From contig NZ_LUAX01000001.1 in NCBI RefSeq assembly GCF_001695575.1, forward strand, positions 186,001 to 250,000: a stretch of 64,000 nucleotides of DNA. Direction: 5' to 3'. The notes beneath the pieces were generated by a model, which was given only the letters and a program-made list of their open reading frames with translations, did no database searches and was not told where the DNA came from. The DNA is from Vibrio europaeus (GTDB lineage: Bacteria > Pseudomonadota > Gammaproteobacteria > Enterobacterales > Vibrionaceae). A program made the position numbers and the translations under genes. Below, piece by piece: positions 1 through 9,060 of this stretch. Within the stretch, counting starts at the first letter, position 1; each line of letters starts with the position of its first letter.

Positions 1-68
1 GAGGCGAGAATGTCTTTAGCTTGTTCGATATCTTTGCTGTCACTTGCCAAAAGGTGTTGCGTGTTCAA
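1..68 (-). CDS. 5' end of an unidentified minus-strand gene (possibly Sua5/YciO-type)
   Basis: An open frame runs off the left edge on the minus strand. It would start with TTG at 66-68, preceded by a good Shine-Dalgarno (AGGAAGAG) about 4-7 bases upstream. The 22 visible residues begin LNTQHLLASDSKDIEQAKDI. This resembles the N-terminus of Sua5/YciO threonylcarbamoyladenylate synthase-like proteins, in which such a segment precedes the PTETVYGL motif, but the diagnostic part is outside the window, so the function is a guess. It is divergent from the oxidase that follows. Confidence 0.4.
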   Translation of the reverse strand, partial: MNTQHLLASDSKDIEQAKDILA

Positions 69-266
69 TGTCTCTTCCTCAAACAACCAATAGGGTTAGA
101 AAATCTAAGCGGGCTATTTTAACCATGTTTCACAAAGTTTCGACGTTTAATTGAGTGTGAATTGTATCTATCGATAAGTTTTTTCTATATCAGTCGATCT
201 TTCAATCGCTTAACGCCACGATTAATATTGGTGACTAGGATTAGTTTAGCGGCAAGGAGCAATAGA

Positions 267-1514
267 GTGGATCAGAGTTACGATTACATTGTGATAGGTG
301 GTGGGATAGTCGGTGTCTCGACGGCTTGGCAATTGCAAAATCGTTATCCGGACAAGTCCATTCTCTTGCTAGAAAAAGAACAGCAACTCTCATCTCATCA
401 AACCGGGCACAACAGTGGTGTGATTCACGCTGGTGTCTACTATGCGCCGGGAAGTTTGAAAGCGGAGTTTTGTAAGGCCGGAGTTGCAGCCACTATCGAC
501 TTCTGTCACAAGCATGATATTAAGGTCGAGAACTGCGGCAAATTGCTGGTTGCAACAAGCCCAATTGAAGTCGAGCGTATGCAAGCGCTGTATACCCGTT
601 GTCATCAAAATGGCATAGAGGTTGAGCTGATTGATCAGCAAGAGCTTAAAAGGCGCGAACCTAACATTGTTGGGTTGGGGGCTATTGTCGTTTCAGCCAC
701 CAGTATTGTGGATTATCGCCAAGTCACCGAGGCAATGGCACAAGAGTTCCGCCAAGCGGGTGGGCAGGTTCGCCTTGGAACACCTGTAGTGAATTTACAA
801 GAGTACTCAGATAGGGTTGAGGTCTCGGTTGTTAGTGACGGTCAGGCGCAGTTACTTCGAGGCCAGTTTCTGGTTGTCTGTTCGGGGTTAATGGCCGATC
901 GCATGACCAAAATGATGGGGCTACAAACGGATTTTCAGATCATTCCTTATCGCGGTGAATATTACCGCCTTGCGCCTAAGTACAACCAGATCGTCAACCA
1001 TCTAATTTACCCTATTCCTGATCCTGATTTACCTTTTCTTGGAGTTCATCTCACTCGTATGATCGATGGCAGCGTCACGGTTGGACCGAATGCGGTGCAA
1101 GGATGGAAAAGGGAAGGTTACTCACGCATTAACTTTAGTTTTCGTGACGTGTGCGAAATGCTCTCGTTCAGTGGTTTCTGGAAAGTGACCGCTAAGCATC
1201 TAAAAACGGGGTTGATTGAGACGAAAAACTCTTGGTGGAAGGCAGGGTATTTGAAATTGGTGAATAAGTACTGCCCAAAAATTCAAGTCGACGATCTTGA
1301 GCCCTATCCAGCGGGGATTAGAGCTCAAGCTGTGCTAAAAGATGGCACGCTAGTACACGATTTTCTGTTTGCAGAAAGCCCGCGTAGCTTGCATGTGTGC
1401 AATGCCCCTTCACCCGCAGCGACCTCTTCTATCCCAATAGGTAGCTATATTTGCGACAAGATTGCGAGCAAGCAAGGAAAGACTAGGTCAACAGACTCTA
1501 TTCAAGACCATTAA
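267..1514 (+). CDS. lhgO: L-2-hydroxyglutarate oxidase (FAD-dependent)
   Basis: FAD-dependent oxidase converting L-2-hydroxyglutarate to 2-oxoglutarate and passing electrons to the membrane quinone pool in characterised homologues. I chose the GTG at 267 because AAGGAG lies 7 bases upstream and the dinucleotide-binding motif (IVIGGGIVG) then begins near residue 8, giving 415 residues, close to the ~420 of E. coli LhgO. The longer frame from 162 adds an unlikely N-terminal extension. The HNSGVIHAGVYY segment is typical of the DAO/LhgO family. The 3' end overlaps the convergent M20 gene by 17 bases. No operon partner is visible on this strand. Confidence 0.85.
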   Translation: MDQSYDYIVIGGGIVGVSTAWQLQNRYPDKSILLLEKEQQLSSHQTGHNSGVIHAGVYYAPGSLKAEFCKAGVAATIDFCHKHDIKVENCGKLLVATSPIEVERMQALYTRCHQNGIEVELIDQQELKRREPNIVGLGAIVVSATSIVDYRQVTEAMAQEFRQAGGQVRLGTPVVNLQEYSDRVEVSVVSDGQAQLLRGQFLVVCSGLMADRMTKMMGLQTDFQIIPYRGEYYRLAPKYNQIVNHLIYPIPDPDLPFLGVHLTRMIDGSVTVGPNAVQGWKREGYSRINFSFRDVCEMLSFSGFWKVTAKHLKTGLIETKNSWWKAGYLKLVNKYCPKIQVDDLEPYPAGIRAQAVLKDGTLVHDFLFAESPRSLHVCNAPSPAATSSIPIGSYICDKIASKQGKTRSTDSIQDH

Positions 1515-2649
1515 TTTGCTTGATAAGGTCGAGAAACAAAGCGTGTCCAATAGGGATTAGCTCGTCCTCAAAGTCATAGTCAGGGTTATGTAGCTGAGGT
1601 GTGTCGACACCAGCTCCCAAAGCAAACATTGCCCCTTGCTTTGCTACTGCGGTGAATTGGCCAAAATCTTCAGACCAGCGCATAGGTTCATCCAGCAAGA
1701 TGTATTCCGTGGACGTGTTGCGGCACGCCTGAACGACGCGATCACAGCCTTCATTTGAGTTAACACTTGCCTGAAAAACATCATCAAAACCGAATTCTAT
1801 TTCTAATCCGGCCTTGTGAGCACAATCGCGCGCGAACTTTTGTGTCACCTCTACTAAGGTATCCATTGCTTGATTGGTCTCGCTACGAAGTGTTGCCATG
1901 ACAACGGCATCTCCAGGGGCAGTACCAAAAGCTACTTCACCAAGTTTGGCATGGATGACGGTAACCCATAGTTTATCTTCGACGCCTTGTTCGGCTAGCT
2001 CTTCTGGAAGCTGGTTGAGTTTTTCGATGATCTGGCACATTGCGCTAGCGGGGCTAATACCATCTTCAGGATGTGCGGCATGTGATGTTTTGCCGCTGAG
2101 CTTAATGATGATGCCGCGAGAAGCACAATTAAAAGTCCCTGCTCGTACTGCTACCGAGCCAAGTTTTAGGCCTGGGTAGTTATGTAGCGCAAAGGCGTAG
2201 TCTGGCTTTAGGGGAGCGAATTTCTCATCGTTGACCATATCAATCGCGCCAGCCCCTGTTTCTTCCGCTGGCTGAAAGCATAGTATTACTCTTCCAGATT
2301 GCGGTTTGCGAGTCGCGAGTGTCGCGCCCAAAGCAGAGATAATCGCCATATGACCATCGTGGCCACATTTATGTGACACGCCATCAAGGATAGAGCGATG
2401 GTCAAAGGTGTTTTGTTCGTGTATTGGTAGGGCGTCTAATTCGCAGCGTATTAAGGTTGAAGGCCCTGTTTCTCGGCCGTGGAAGACAAATGCGACACCA
2501 TGACCACCAAGCTGAGTGTGGACTTCATTCGGCGAGAAGCTTTCAAACACGCGAGTTATACGCAGAGCCGTTTGTTGCTCTTGATGTGAAAGTTCGGGGT
2601 GCTGATGAATGTTTTTTCTAAGCTGAGTAAGTTGGGGGAGATCTAACAT
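1498..2649 (-). CDS. M20 family amidohydrolase/aminoacylase
   Basis: Metal-dependent M20D peptidase/amidohydrolase of 383 residues, probably cytoplasmic, hydrolysing an N-acyl amino acid or related amide. Visible metal-site motifs: HPELSHQE (residues 17-24), CGHDGH (95-100, with the Cys typical of the hippuricase/IAA-amidohydrolase branch), the catalytic glutamate pair in PAEETGAGA (129-130), HNYPG (156-160) and the dimerisation-domain histidines in TSHAAHPEDG. A C-terminal HNPDYDFED supplies the last metal histidine. The substrate cannot be read from sequence. The ribosome-binding site is weak. Convergent with lhgO, with a short 3' overlap. Confidence 0.82.
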   Translation of the reverse strand: MLDLPQLTQLRKNIHQHPELSHQEQQTALRITRVFESFSPNEVHTQLGGHGVAFVFHGRETGPSTLIRCELDALPIHEQNTFDHRSILDGVSHKCGHDGHMAIISALGATLATRKPQSGRVILCFQPAEETGAGAIDMVNDEKFAPLKPDYAFALHNYPGLKLGSVAVRAGTFNCASRGIIIKLSGKTSHAAHPEDGISPASAMCQIIEKLNQLPEELAEQGVEDKLWVTVIHAKLGEVAFGTAPGDAVVMATLRSETNQAMDTLVEVTQKFARDCAHKAGLEIEFGFDDVFQASVNSNEGCDRVVQACRNTSTEYILLDEPMRWSEDFGQFTAVAKQGAMFALGAGVDTPQLHNPDYDFEDELIPIGHALFLDLIKQINGLE

Positions 2650-2746
2650 GCGCTATCCATACACTTTTTAACCAGTGAAGTACTATACGCTGAGGCTAAA
2701 AACAGTATGTTGATGAGGTTCTAACTATCTAAATCCGAGAGATTTT

Positions 2747-3172
2747 CTAATTAATGGTCATTTTAAAGGGTTTAAGTTCCACAATATTGCCCTCAGGATC
2801 ATCAACGTAAACAGAGCGACCGTAACCTTGTGCGCCGTATCGTTCGGCAAAGCTTGATGTAGTTACATTGTGTTGCTTTAGATAGTCGAGTAACTCCTCT
2901 TCCTCAAATGCGGACACTTGCAGACAGAAATGGTCAACGTTTCTACCATTTTGCTGTGGCGCTTTACCCCCCATTCGGCCTAGTTCACTATCGACAGTCA
3001 CGATGTCAATTAATGCGCTACCCGCTCTAAGTTGGGTAAGCCCAATATCGAGCTTTTCTCTTTCAATCGAGCAGCCAAGAATGTCTTGATAAAAGTGCAC
3101 CATATTATCGAGCTGGCTCGTTCGCAGTACAATATGGTCAAGCGCAATAATGCTGATCGGTCGTTTAATCAT
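2747..3172 (-). CDS. VOC-family (glyoxalase/dioxygenase fold) protein
   Basis: Small 141-residue vicinal-oxygen-chelate protein. Both beta-alpha-beta-beta-beta modules are recognisable: the first starts IIALDHIVLRTSQ and continues through HFYQDILGC, and the second contains NVDHFCLQV and ends with DPEGNIVELKPF. His-13 (DHIV), the central His and the terminal Glu are in positions usually occupied by metal ligands. The family includes glyoxalases, dioxygenases and resistance proteins, and the specific substrate is not predictable. It lies 97 bp beyond the M20 gene start on the same strand, so co-transcription is possible. Confidence 0.75.
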   Translation of the reverse strand: MIKRPISIIALDHIVLRTSQLDNMVHFYQDILGCSIEREKLDIGLTQLRAGSALIDIVTVDSELGRMGGKAPQQNGRNVDHFCLQVSAFEEEELLDYLKQHNVTTSSFAERYGAQGYGRSVYVDDPEGNIVELKPFKMTIN

Positions 3173-3250
3173 TTCTAGAAGTCCCTCTCTACCTAAAGAC
3201 AGTATATGTGGTGGGCAAAGAAGTGCGTGGAGTTAGTGGCGCAAAAATAA

Positions 3251-3273
3251 AAAGGGCGCTATAAATAGCGCCC
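3251..3273 (-). terminator. Rho-independent terminator of the BCCT gene
   Basis: A 9-bp perfect stem (GGGCGCTAT/ATAGCGCCC, 3254-3273) is followed on the minus strand by a T-rich run (CCCTTTTTATTTTT). It lies about 20 bp after the BCCT stop codon. Confidence 0.85.
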
Positions 3274-3293
3274 AGTATGAATTGCTAACCAAG

Positions 3294-4898
3294 TTATGCG
3301 GTGGCTTGGCGAGCAGTCGACTGATAAGCCGGAAGCTCGGACCTTAAGCCTTTAATTAAACTAAAACACATAACCAATAGCACAAGCGTGAAAGGTAAAC
3401 CTGTTGCAACAACGCCGGATTGCAAGGCTTGCAGTGCTTCTTTACCACCGATCCAAAGCATAACCGCTGCGATAGAGCCTTCAATACATGCCCAGAAAAT
3501 ACGCTGAGGCACCGGGGCATCGATCTTCCCGCCGGATGTTATGCTGTCGATAACCAGTGATCCTGAATCTGAAGAAGTAATAAAGAACACTAAGATTAGC
3601 GCAATAGAAAGTACAGAAATGATTGAGCTGTAAGGCAGTGCATCATAAACATGGAACAAAGATAGCGAGATATCCGTTAATCCGTTTGTCCCCAGTTCAC
3701 CGACTTTATTGACTACTTGATCCAGTGCAATACCACCAAAAACAGACATCCAAACGAGTGTGACTGCTGTCGGGATAACAATTACCGCAAACAGGAACTC
3801 GCGTACAGTTCTACCTTTAGAGACGCGCGCGATAAACATACCTACAAATGGTGACCAAGAAACCCACCATGCCCAATAGAACACAGTCCAACCGTGCATC
3901 CAGCCAGTATCCTCTCGACCGTGTGGGTTACTCAGCGGGATAATGCTTTGCGCATAGGCAATTGTCGTGTCCCAAAGTGACAGCATTGCTGTATCAAAAC
4001 TAATGAACAATACAAATGCCAGTAAAGCAAAGGCCACCACCATGTTGATGTTACTTAAAAGCTTTACACCGCCGTCAATACCGCGCACAACGGACAGTAC
4101 AGCAATCGCGGTCACAAAGGCGATGACAACCATTTGCATGCCGATGCCACCTTCCAAGCCAAATACGTGGTTGATACCGCTAGTAGCTTGCTGTGCACCT
4201 AGACCCAACGAAGTCGCCAAGCCAAACAGGGTGGCGAGTACCGCGAGAATATCGATCACGTGACCTAACCATCCCCACGCTTTATCGCCAAATAATGGGT
4301 AGAAAGCTGAGCGTAAAGAAAGTGGTAGCCCTTTATTAAAGGCGAAGAATGCCAGAGAAAGTGCAACTATGGCATAAATAGCCCAACCGTGGATGCCCCA
4401 ATGGAACATGGTTGCACCCATCGCGAGTGATTTTGCTTGTGCACTATATGCTTCGGCATTCAGTGGCGTGCCGAACCAGTCGGTAAAGTATGCCGTTGGT
4501 TCAGCGACACTCCAGAAAAGTAATCCTATTCCCATTCCTGCGGCAAACAGCATTGAGAGCCATGAAATAGTGGAGTGCTCAGCTTTGGCATTTTTACCAC
4601 CAATACGGATTTTACCAAGCGGAGATAGCAGCAATATAACTGCGAATAGAATGAAGAAGTTTGTTGACCACATAAAGAATGAATCAAAATCAGCGATGAT
4701 GCCGTTTTTCAAACCGTTTAGGGCATCCCGAGCAGTTGCTGGGTCAACAATTAAAAGAGTAAGAAGACAAAGGATCACAAGGCCAGCGCTAATCCCAAAT
4801 ACTGGATTGTGGATATCGAAGCCCCACTTTTGCACGTTGTCTTGTCCAACTTGATAGTCAGTGGTTTCGATACTGTATTTTTTTAATGCATTTTCCAT
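3294..4898 (-). CDS. BCCT family betaine/carnitine/choline transporter
   Basis: Inner-membrane secondary transporter of 534 residues with about 12 hydrophobic segments. The family signature is clear: MGIGLLFWSVAEP (TM3-4 region) and the Trp-rich substrate stretch WTVFYWAWWVSWSPFVGMF, followed by IARVSKGRTVREF. Vibrio genomes carry several BCCT paralogues for glycine betaine, choline, carnitine or DMSP uptake in osmoadaptation, and the exact ligand is not readable. The start ATG is followed by a poly-A codon run (MENALKKY). A decayed copy of this gene's first ~85 codons and its upstream DNA lies at about 7361-7680. Confidence 0.88.
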   Translation of the reverse strand: MENALKKYSIETTDYQVGQDNVQKWGFDIHNPVFGISAGLVILCLLTLLIVDPATARDALNGLKNGIIADFDSFFMWSTNFFILFAVILLLSPLGKIRIGGKNAKAEHSTISWLSMLFAAGMGIGLLFWSVAEPTAYFTDWFGTPLNAEAYSAQAKSLAMGATMFHWGIHGWAIYAIVALSLAFFAFNKGLPLSLRSAFYPLFGDKAWGWLGHVIDILAVLATLFGLATSLGLGAQQATSGINHVFGLEGGIGMQMVVIAFVTAIAVLSVVRGIDGGVKLLSNINMVVAFALLAFVLFISFDTAMLSLWDTTIAYAQSIIPLSNPHGREDTGWMHGWTVFYWAWWVSWSPFVGMFIARVSKGRTVREFLFAVIVIPTAVTLVWMSVFGGIALDQVVNKVGELGTNGLTDISLSLFHVYDALPYSSIISVLSIALILVFFITSSDSGSLVIDSITSGGKIDAPVPQRIFWACIEGSIAAVMLWIGGKEALQALQSGVVATGLPFTLVLLVMCFSLIKGLRSELPAYQSTARQATA

Positions 4899-5366
4899 AA
4901 ATACAAGGTTTACGTTTTTATAGTGTGCTTAACTTTTTCAAGAAAAACACTAAAACCGCCCTCCAATTGTTTTGAGTTCAAATTAATTTTTTGCGGCGCA
5001 ACTATAACTGTTAGTGTGATCAACTGCAAATTTGATACGTTTTAGACTGAAAGTTGAGCTTTGTTTGGTTTGTTATCTAATGTTTTGATGTGTAAGTTTT
5101 ACTTCATTTTTTGTATAGAAAATAGCTGAAAATTAGCTTTGATTTTACTGCTCTCGACAGTTTCTTTTTCAGGATGGCTCTCGCCAAAGCCGCTCTCAGT
5201 AACCTTATGAAAAGTGAACGACGTTCTGTTCTTTATCTCCTAAATCAGCAATTTGGGACACTTTTTTTATTCTGTACTGTGAAACATTCCCTTTGTGAAT
5301 TTATTGAAACCCTCTCATTACTGTTGGTAATGGGGCATTTTGTGTATTTCATAACTGGAGAAAACT
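4899..5366. other. Divergent intergenic region, no gene seen
   Basis: About 470 bp, AT-rich, between the divergent BCCT and DUF2860 starts, so it must hold both promoters. An 84-codon open frame from 5174 overlaps the DUF2860 start in another frame and shows no domain, so I do not call it. The first ~60 bp next to the BCCT start are repeated at 7619-7680. Confidence 0.5.
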
Positions 5367-6305
5367 GTGGAAAAGAAACTGCCTATAACGGTGAGCATAT
5401 TTATGACTTTCTTATCGTTTCATTCTAATAGCTCTGAGCAAGGTATTTCTGGGGAACTTGGGCTATTTGCTCAATACCAGGAAACAAAAAGTAACTTATC
5501 AACTGGAAGCGATAAAGTTTTAACATCGCTGAAAAATGAGGGCGCGTCCGTATCAGAAAGTAGTGTATTTCCATTGGGGAACATTCAATATCAGTGGGGC
5601 AATCATCAGGTATTTGTAGGCCAGAGCGAAGATACGTTTGTGCGAGGTGTGCTTGCGTTGGAGCTAGGATATAGGAATCAAATTAATAGAAACTCATCAT
5701 TATCTGTCGCGATTGCCCCTACGGTTCAAGACGGAGAAGTATGGTCAAATCCCTATCTAGTCAACGATAAACGTGCAAAAACGGACAGTAAAGGTAATGT
5801 CTATCGAATGAAGTATGAGCACCAGATCCTGACTATGGATTTTGCCTATTATGATCGAAAAATTGACACTGAAGCATCACCAAATAAAGCACTAAACAGA
5901 GAAGGAAAGGGCTATTTTTCTAAGCTTGCGATTTCACTTCCTTTGTCTACGTCTGCGTTAATCGAGCCGAGTGTTTTTTATCAAATGGATGATGCTCAAG
6001 GGAGTGCAATGGCGTTTGACAAAATAGGTGCGGGTATAACTGCTTCGATACTATCGGGTCATTATACGTTTGTGTTCGATGGTCGTTTTTCTACTAGTGA
6101 ATATGATGCAACTCATCCAATTTTTGGTGTGACTAGAGAAGAGGATAAGCTGCATCTCGGGTTATTGTTTGAGGAACGGGAGATTTTTGGAGACCCTCAG
6201 ATGAGCCTAATCGCGCAGGTAACTTATGAAAAGTCGGATGCCAATATCTCATTTTATGATGAAGAGGGCGTATCATTTCTTATAGGTGGCTTATATCGCT
6301 TTTAA
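5367..6305 (+). CDS. DUF2860 outer-membrane-barrel-like protein
   Basis: 312-residue secreted protein of the Vibrio-typical DUF2860 family, function unknown. The start is GTG at 5367 with a GGAG Shine-Dalgarno 6 bases upstream. A short signal peptide (about residues 1-22) is followed by GISGELGLFAQYQETKSNLS, characteristic of the family N-terminus. Alternating polar/hydrophobic strands and a final aromatic residue (LYRF at the C-terminus) fit an outer-membrane beta-barrel, which is an inference. It lies 23 bp before the secreted hydrolase gene and both sit between the intact BCCT gene and its decayed copy. Confidence 0.75.
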   Translation: MEKKLPITVSIFMTFLSFHSNSSEQGISGELGLFAQYQETKSNLSTGSDKVLTSLKNEGASVSESSVFPLGNIQYQWGNHQVFVGQSEDTFVRGVLALELGYRNQINRNSSLSVAIAPTVQDGEVWSNPYLVNDKRAKTDSKGNVYRMKYEHQILTMDFAYYDRKIDTEASPNKALNREGKGYFSKLAISLPLSTSALIEPSVFYQMDDAQGSAMAFDKIGAGITASILSGHYTFVFDGRFSTSEYDATHPIFGVTREEDKLHLGLLFEEREIFGDPQMSLIAQVTYEKSDANISFYDEEGVSFLIGGLYRF

Positions 6306-6328
6306 CCGCACACTTGAGGAGGAACTAA

Positions 6329-7339
6329 ATGAGGTTAAATCACTTTTTGGCTCTATTGAGTATGTTGTTTGCGACTAACTGGTGTTACTTGGCTTTTGCG
6401 AGTGACACAAGCCGGCTTCATAGTTTTAAACATGGTGAAAATTCACTTTCAGCCTACTATAAAGCGCCTGACAATAATGTACAGGTGAAAGGTGTTGTCA
6501 TTTTTGTATCGGGTGATGGAGACATCCCTTATGACGCTTATGGCTACTACGACGCGATTTGGGAGCGACTTTTAAAATCTGGCTATGCGATATTCAGTTG
6601 GGATAAACCAGGTGTGGGTGAGTCCAGCGGAAATTGGCTTGGACAAAGTATGGCAGACCGAAGGAGTGAGGTGGAGGCTGCGATTGCTTATGTAAAGCGA
6701 ACGTATCCAGACCAGTCAAATCGGCTTGGTATTCTAGGCTTTAGTCAGGCTGGTTGGGTAGTGCCTTCATTATTGAAAGAACATCAAGATGTGTCATTTA
6801 TGATCGGCGTTGGTTATTCCATTAATTGGATGGAGCAAAGCTGGTATATGACACAACTACGATTAATACGTGAAGGTGCATCGGAGGCTGAATTCCTGAA
6901 CGCCAAAAGTCAGCATTTGGCAGAAGACTCTTTTTGGAAAGGGGATCCAAGCTATGCTGATTACTTACAGACGCTTGATGATAGTGATGACGTTATGAGC
7001 GAAGCACGCTTCTATTTTGTGAAAAGAAACGTCAACTCGGATTCAAGTAAAGACTTTGCAGGTATTGAAAAGCCACTGCTAGTGCTTCTTGGTGAAAATG
7101 ATGAGTTAGTTAATGTTGAGAACACTTACCAAGTACTTACCTCAATCTTTGATAAAAGCGAAAATACCACAATTAAGCTAATACCTAACGCAACTCATGG
7201 TTTACTTAAGTACCCTGAAATTAACAGCCAGACCTCAAGTCTAAAGCTGCTGTATAAACTGTGGTTCTGGGGAGAAAGTATCTATGCTCCTCAATTTCTA
7301 GATAACATTGAGGACTGGTTACTTACGCTGGATAACTAG
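6329..7339 (+). CDS. Secreted alpha/beta hydrolase
   Basis: 336-residue serine hydrolase with an N-terminal signal peptide (about residues 1-25, ending near AFAS). The fold signatures are SWDKPGVGESSG (oxyanion region, ~90-101), the nucleophile elbow GFSQAG with Ser-139, an acid residue in GENDELV and the catalytic His in NATHG near residue 288. A strong GAGGAGG Shine-Dalgarno precedes the ATG. Probably periplasmic or surface exposed, acting on an ester or peptide substrate that cannot be named. Very likely co-transcribed with the DUF2860 gene. Confidence 0.78.
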   Translation: MRLNHFLALLSMLFATNWCYLAFASDTSRLHSFKHGENSLSAYYKAPDNNVQVKGVVIFVSGDGDIPYDAYGYYDAIWERLLKSGYAIFSWDKPGVGESSGNWLGQSMADRRSEVEAAIAYVKRTYPDQSNRLGILGFSQAGWVVPSLLKEHQDVSFMIGVGYSINWMEQSWYMTQLRLIREGASEAEFLNAKSQHLAEDSFWKGDPSYADYLQTLDDSDDVMSEARFYFVKRNVNSDSSKDFAGIEKPLLVLLGENDELVNVENTYQVLTSIFDKSENTTIKLIPNATHGLLKYPEINSQTSSLKLLYKLWFWGESIYAPQFLDNIEDWLLTLDN

Positions 7340-7360
7340 TGGGGAGAGTAGGGGCACTGC

Positions 7361-7618
7361 GGCGAACAAAATGAAGAAGTTTGCTAACCACATAAAGAAG
7401 AAGTCAAAATTTACAAATAATACTGTTTTTAAGACTGTTCAGAGCGTCTCGAGCAGTCGTTGGGTCAACAATTAAAAGAGTCAGTAGGCAAGGGGGCACA
7501 AGGCCAGCACTAATCCCAAATACCTGATTGTGGATATCGAATCCCCACTTTTGTACGTTGTCTTGTTCAGCTTGATAATCAGTGGTTTCGATACTGTATT
7601 TTTTAATGCATTTTCCAT
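7361..7618 (-). pseudogene. Truncated, frameshifted copy of the BCCT transporter 5' end
   Basis: DNA from about 7361 to 7680 is clearly homologous to about 4641-4960, covering BCCT codons 1 to ~85 and the upstream leader. The copy lacks one base in the poly-A run after the start (six instead of seven), which throws the original ATG at 7616-7618 out of frame. It also carries an in-frame stop after SIICKF where the parent reads GIIADFDS, and it is cut off downstream. Sequence identity remains high in between (for example QDNVQKWGFDIHN). It is in the same orientation as the parent and cannot encode a transporter. Confidence 0.9.
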
Positions 7619-7670
7619 AAATACAAGGTTTAGGTTTTTGCAATGTGTTTCACTTTTTCAAGAAACCACT

Positions 7671-7702
7671 AAAAGCGCCTATTGAGCAAGATAGGCGCGT
7701 TT
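7671..7702 (-). terminator. Likely terminator of manA
   Basis: Stem GCGCCTAT/ATAGGCGC with an 8-nt loop, followed on the minus strand by TTTT. It lies 15-45 bp after the manA stop codon. Confidence 0.7.
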
Positions 7703-7716
7703 GGTCTTTGGGTTAG

Positions 7717-8955
7717 CTAGTTGAAATCGTGAATGTTTAGTGATTTATAACCATTAAAAGCACGAGCTACTCGACCTTCACTACTGATGGTGTATTGGTT
7801 TACGTAAGCAGGTACGAAAGCAGATTGCCCTTTACCCAGTATCAGAGTTTCTCCGCTGTCAGCATATAGCGTTAGATCACTATCAATTGGCATGAGAATT
7901 TCTGCACTCGACATTTGCACTGGTTGCTGCTTTGGAGCGCGATAGATTGAGAACTTGAAATCTTGTACAGGAACAGGGAAGTGATGCTCACAACCTTTTA
8001 TCTCAGCATGTGTAAGCAGAGAGTTGATTGACTTAGGGATAAAATCCGTACATTTGACCAGTTCTTCAACATCCATGTGTTTTGGGGTTAAGCCAGCACG
8101 CAACACATTGTCGGAGTTCGCCATAATCTCGAGGCCAGTACCTTTGATGTAGGCGTGAGGGGTTCTGGCACTTAGGAACATGGCTTCCCCAGCATTAAGA
8201 GTAATGACATTAAGCAGAAATGGTGCGAACAAGCCGACATCATTCGGGTATTGTCGTGAAAGAGAAAAAATGAGTTCACAAGTCGCACAGGTATTGTTCG
8301 ATGCTGCATAGCTAAGTAGATGATCAAGAGCATTGGTTTTGCGCTCTTCTTGCATCGATAGTAGCTCTACAAAGAAAGTACACAAACCCTCTTGGTTTGG
8401 ATTGCGTTCAAACTGAGCTAAATACTCGCTGATCTCAGGAATGCCACACTGCTTGAAAGCGTCAATGATTTCATTAAATGGGCGAAAACCGTTCATCGCT
8501 TGGTAGTCGGTGAGTGCGTAAACGAGCTCAGGCTTGTGGTTGGAGTCTTTGTAGTTACGATTGAAGGCGCCTAGCGGGATACCAAGCTTTTGTTCGTTTG
8601 CATAGCCTTGCTCTGCATCTTGCTTGTTAGGGTGTACCTGGATCGACAAGGCTTTATCGGCTGCAAGAATTTTGAACAGAAAAGGCAATTCGCCATAAAT
8701 GTTTGATGTGTTTTGCGATAAGAATGCTGATGGGTTTGGCTTGATCAAATCTGACAGCGAAATACTGTCATCTCCTTGTTTGATCATCGAGCAACCATTT
8801 GGGTGGGTGCCCATCCAGACTTCGGCTTGCGGTTGCTGCTTGTCGTTGGCGAAACCAAACAAACCTTGGATGGCAGTACGACTTCCCCAGTCGTAGTTTT
8901 GGATCTTGTTGTCCATTTTGAAGAAGCTTTTTGGTGAAATAGTATTCAAAATCAT
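7717..8955 (-). CDS. manA: Mannose-6-phosphate isomerase, class I
   Basis: Zinc-dependent interconversion of mannose-6-phosphate and fructose-6-phosphate in the cytosol. Class I features: NKIQNYDWGS near the N-terminus, the zinc-site stretch QVHPNKQDAEQGYANEQ, NHKPELVYAL, and the later segments NAGEAMFLSARTPHAY and LRAGLTPKHMD. Total 412 residues, slightly longer than E. coli ManA. The start may instead be the ATG at 8916 (MDNKIQNYDWGS); neither has a strong Shine-Dalgarno. It lies 105 bp after uhpC on the same strand, so mannose-6-phosphate imported by UhpT could feed this enzyme. Confidence 0.92.
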   Translation of the reverse strand: MILNTISPKSFFKMDNKIQNYDWGSRTAIQGLFGFANDKQQPQAEVWMGTHPNGCSMIKQGDDSISLSDLIKPNPSAFLSQNTSNIYGELPFLFKILAADKALSIQVHPNKQDAEQGYANEQKLGIPLGAFNRNYKDSNHKPELVYALTDYQAMNGFRPFNEIIDAFKQCGIPEISEYLAQFERNPNQEGLCTFFVELLSMQEERKTNALDHLLSYAASNNTCATCELIFSLSRQYPNDVGLFAPFLLNVITLNAGEAMFLSARTPHAYIKGTGLEIMANSDNVLRAGLTPKHMDVEELVKCTDFIPKSINSLLTHAEIKGCEHHFPVPVQDFKFSIYRAPKQQPVQMSSAEILMPIDSDLTLYADSGETLILGKGQSAFVPAYVNQYTISSEGRVARAFNGYKSLNIHDFN

Positions 8956-9060
8956 AAATTTTACCCGTAGAAAACCCTCCGAACTGAATCGGAAGCAAAA
9001 AAGAGTGGAGGTAGTTGGGTGAGCGGTTAACTCACCCTAAGATGTGTAGCGTGGCGGTCG

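Noticed and set aside
5174..5428. 84-codon frame overlapping the DUF2860 start
   Set aside because: No domain or conserved feature; it overlaps the better-supported gene in another frame.
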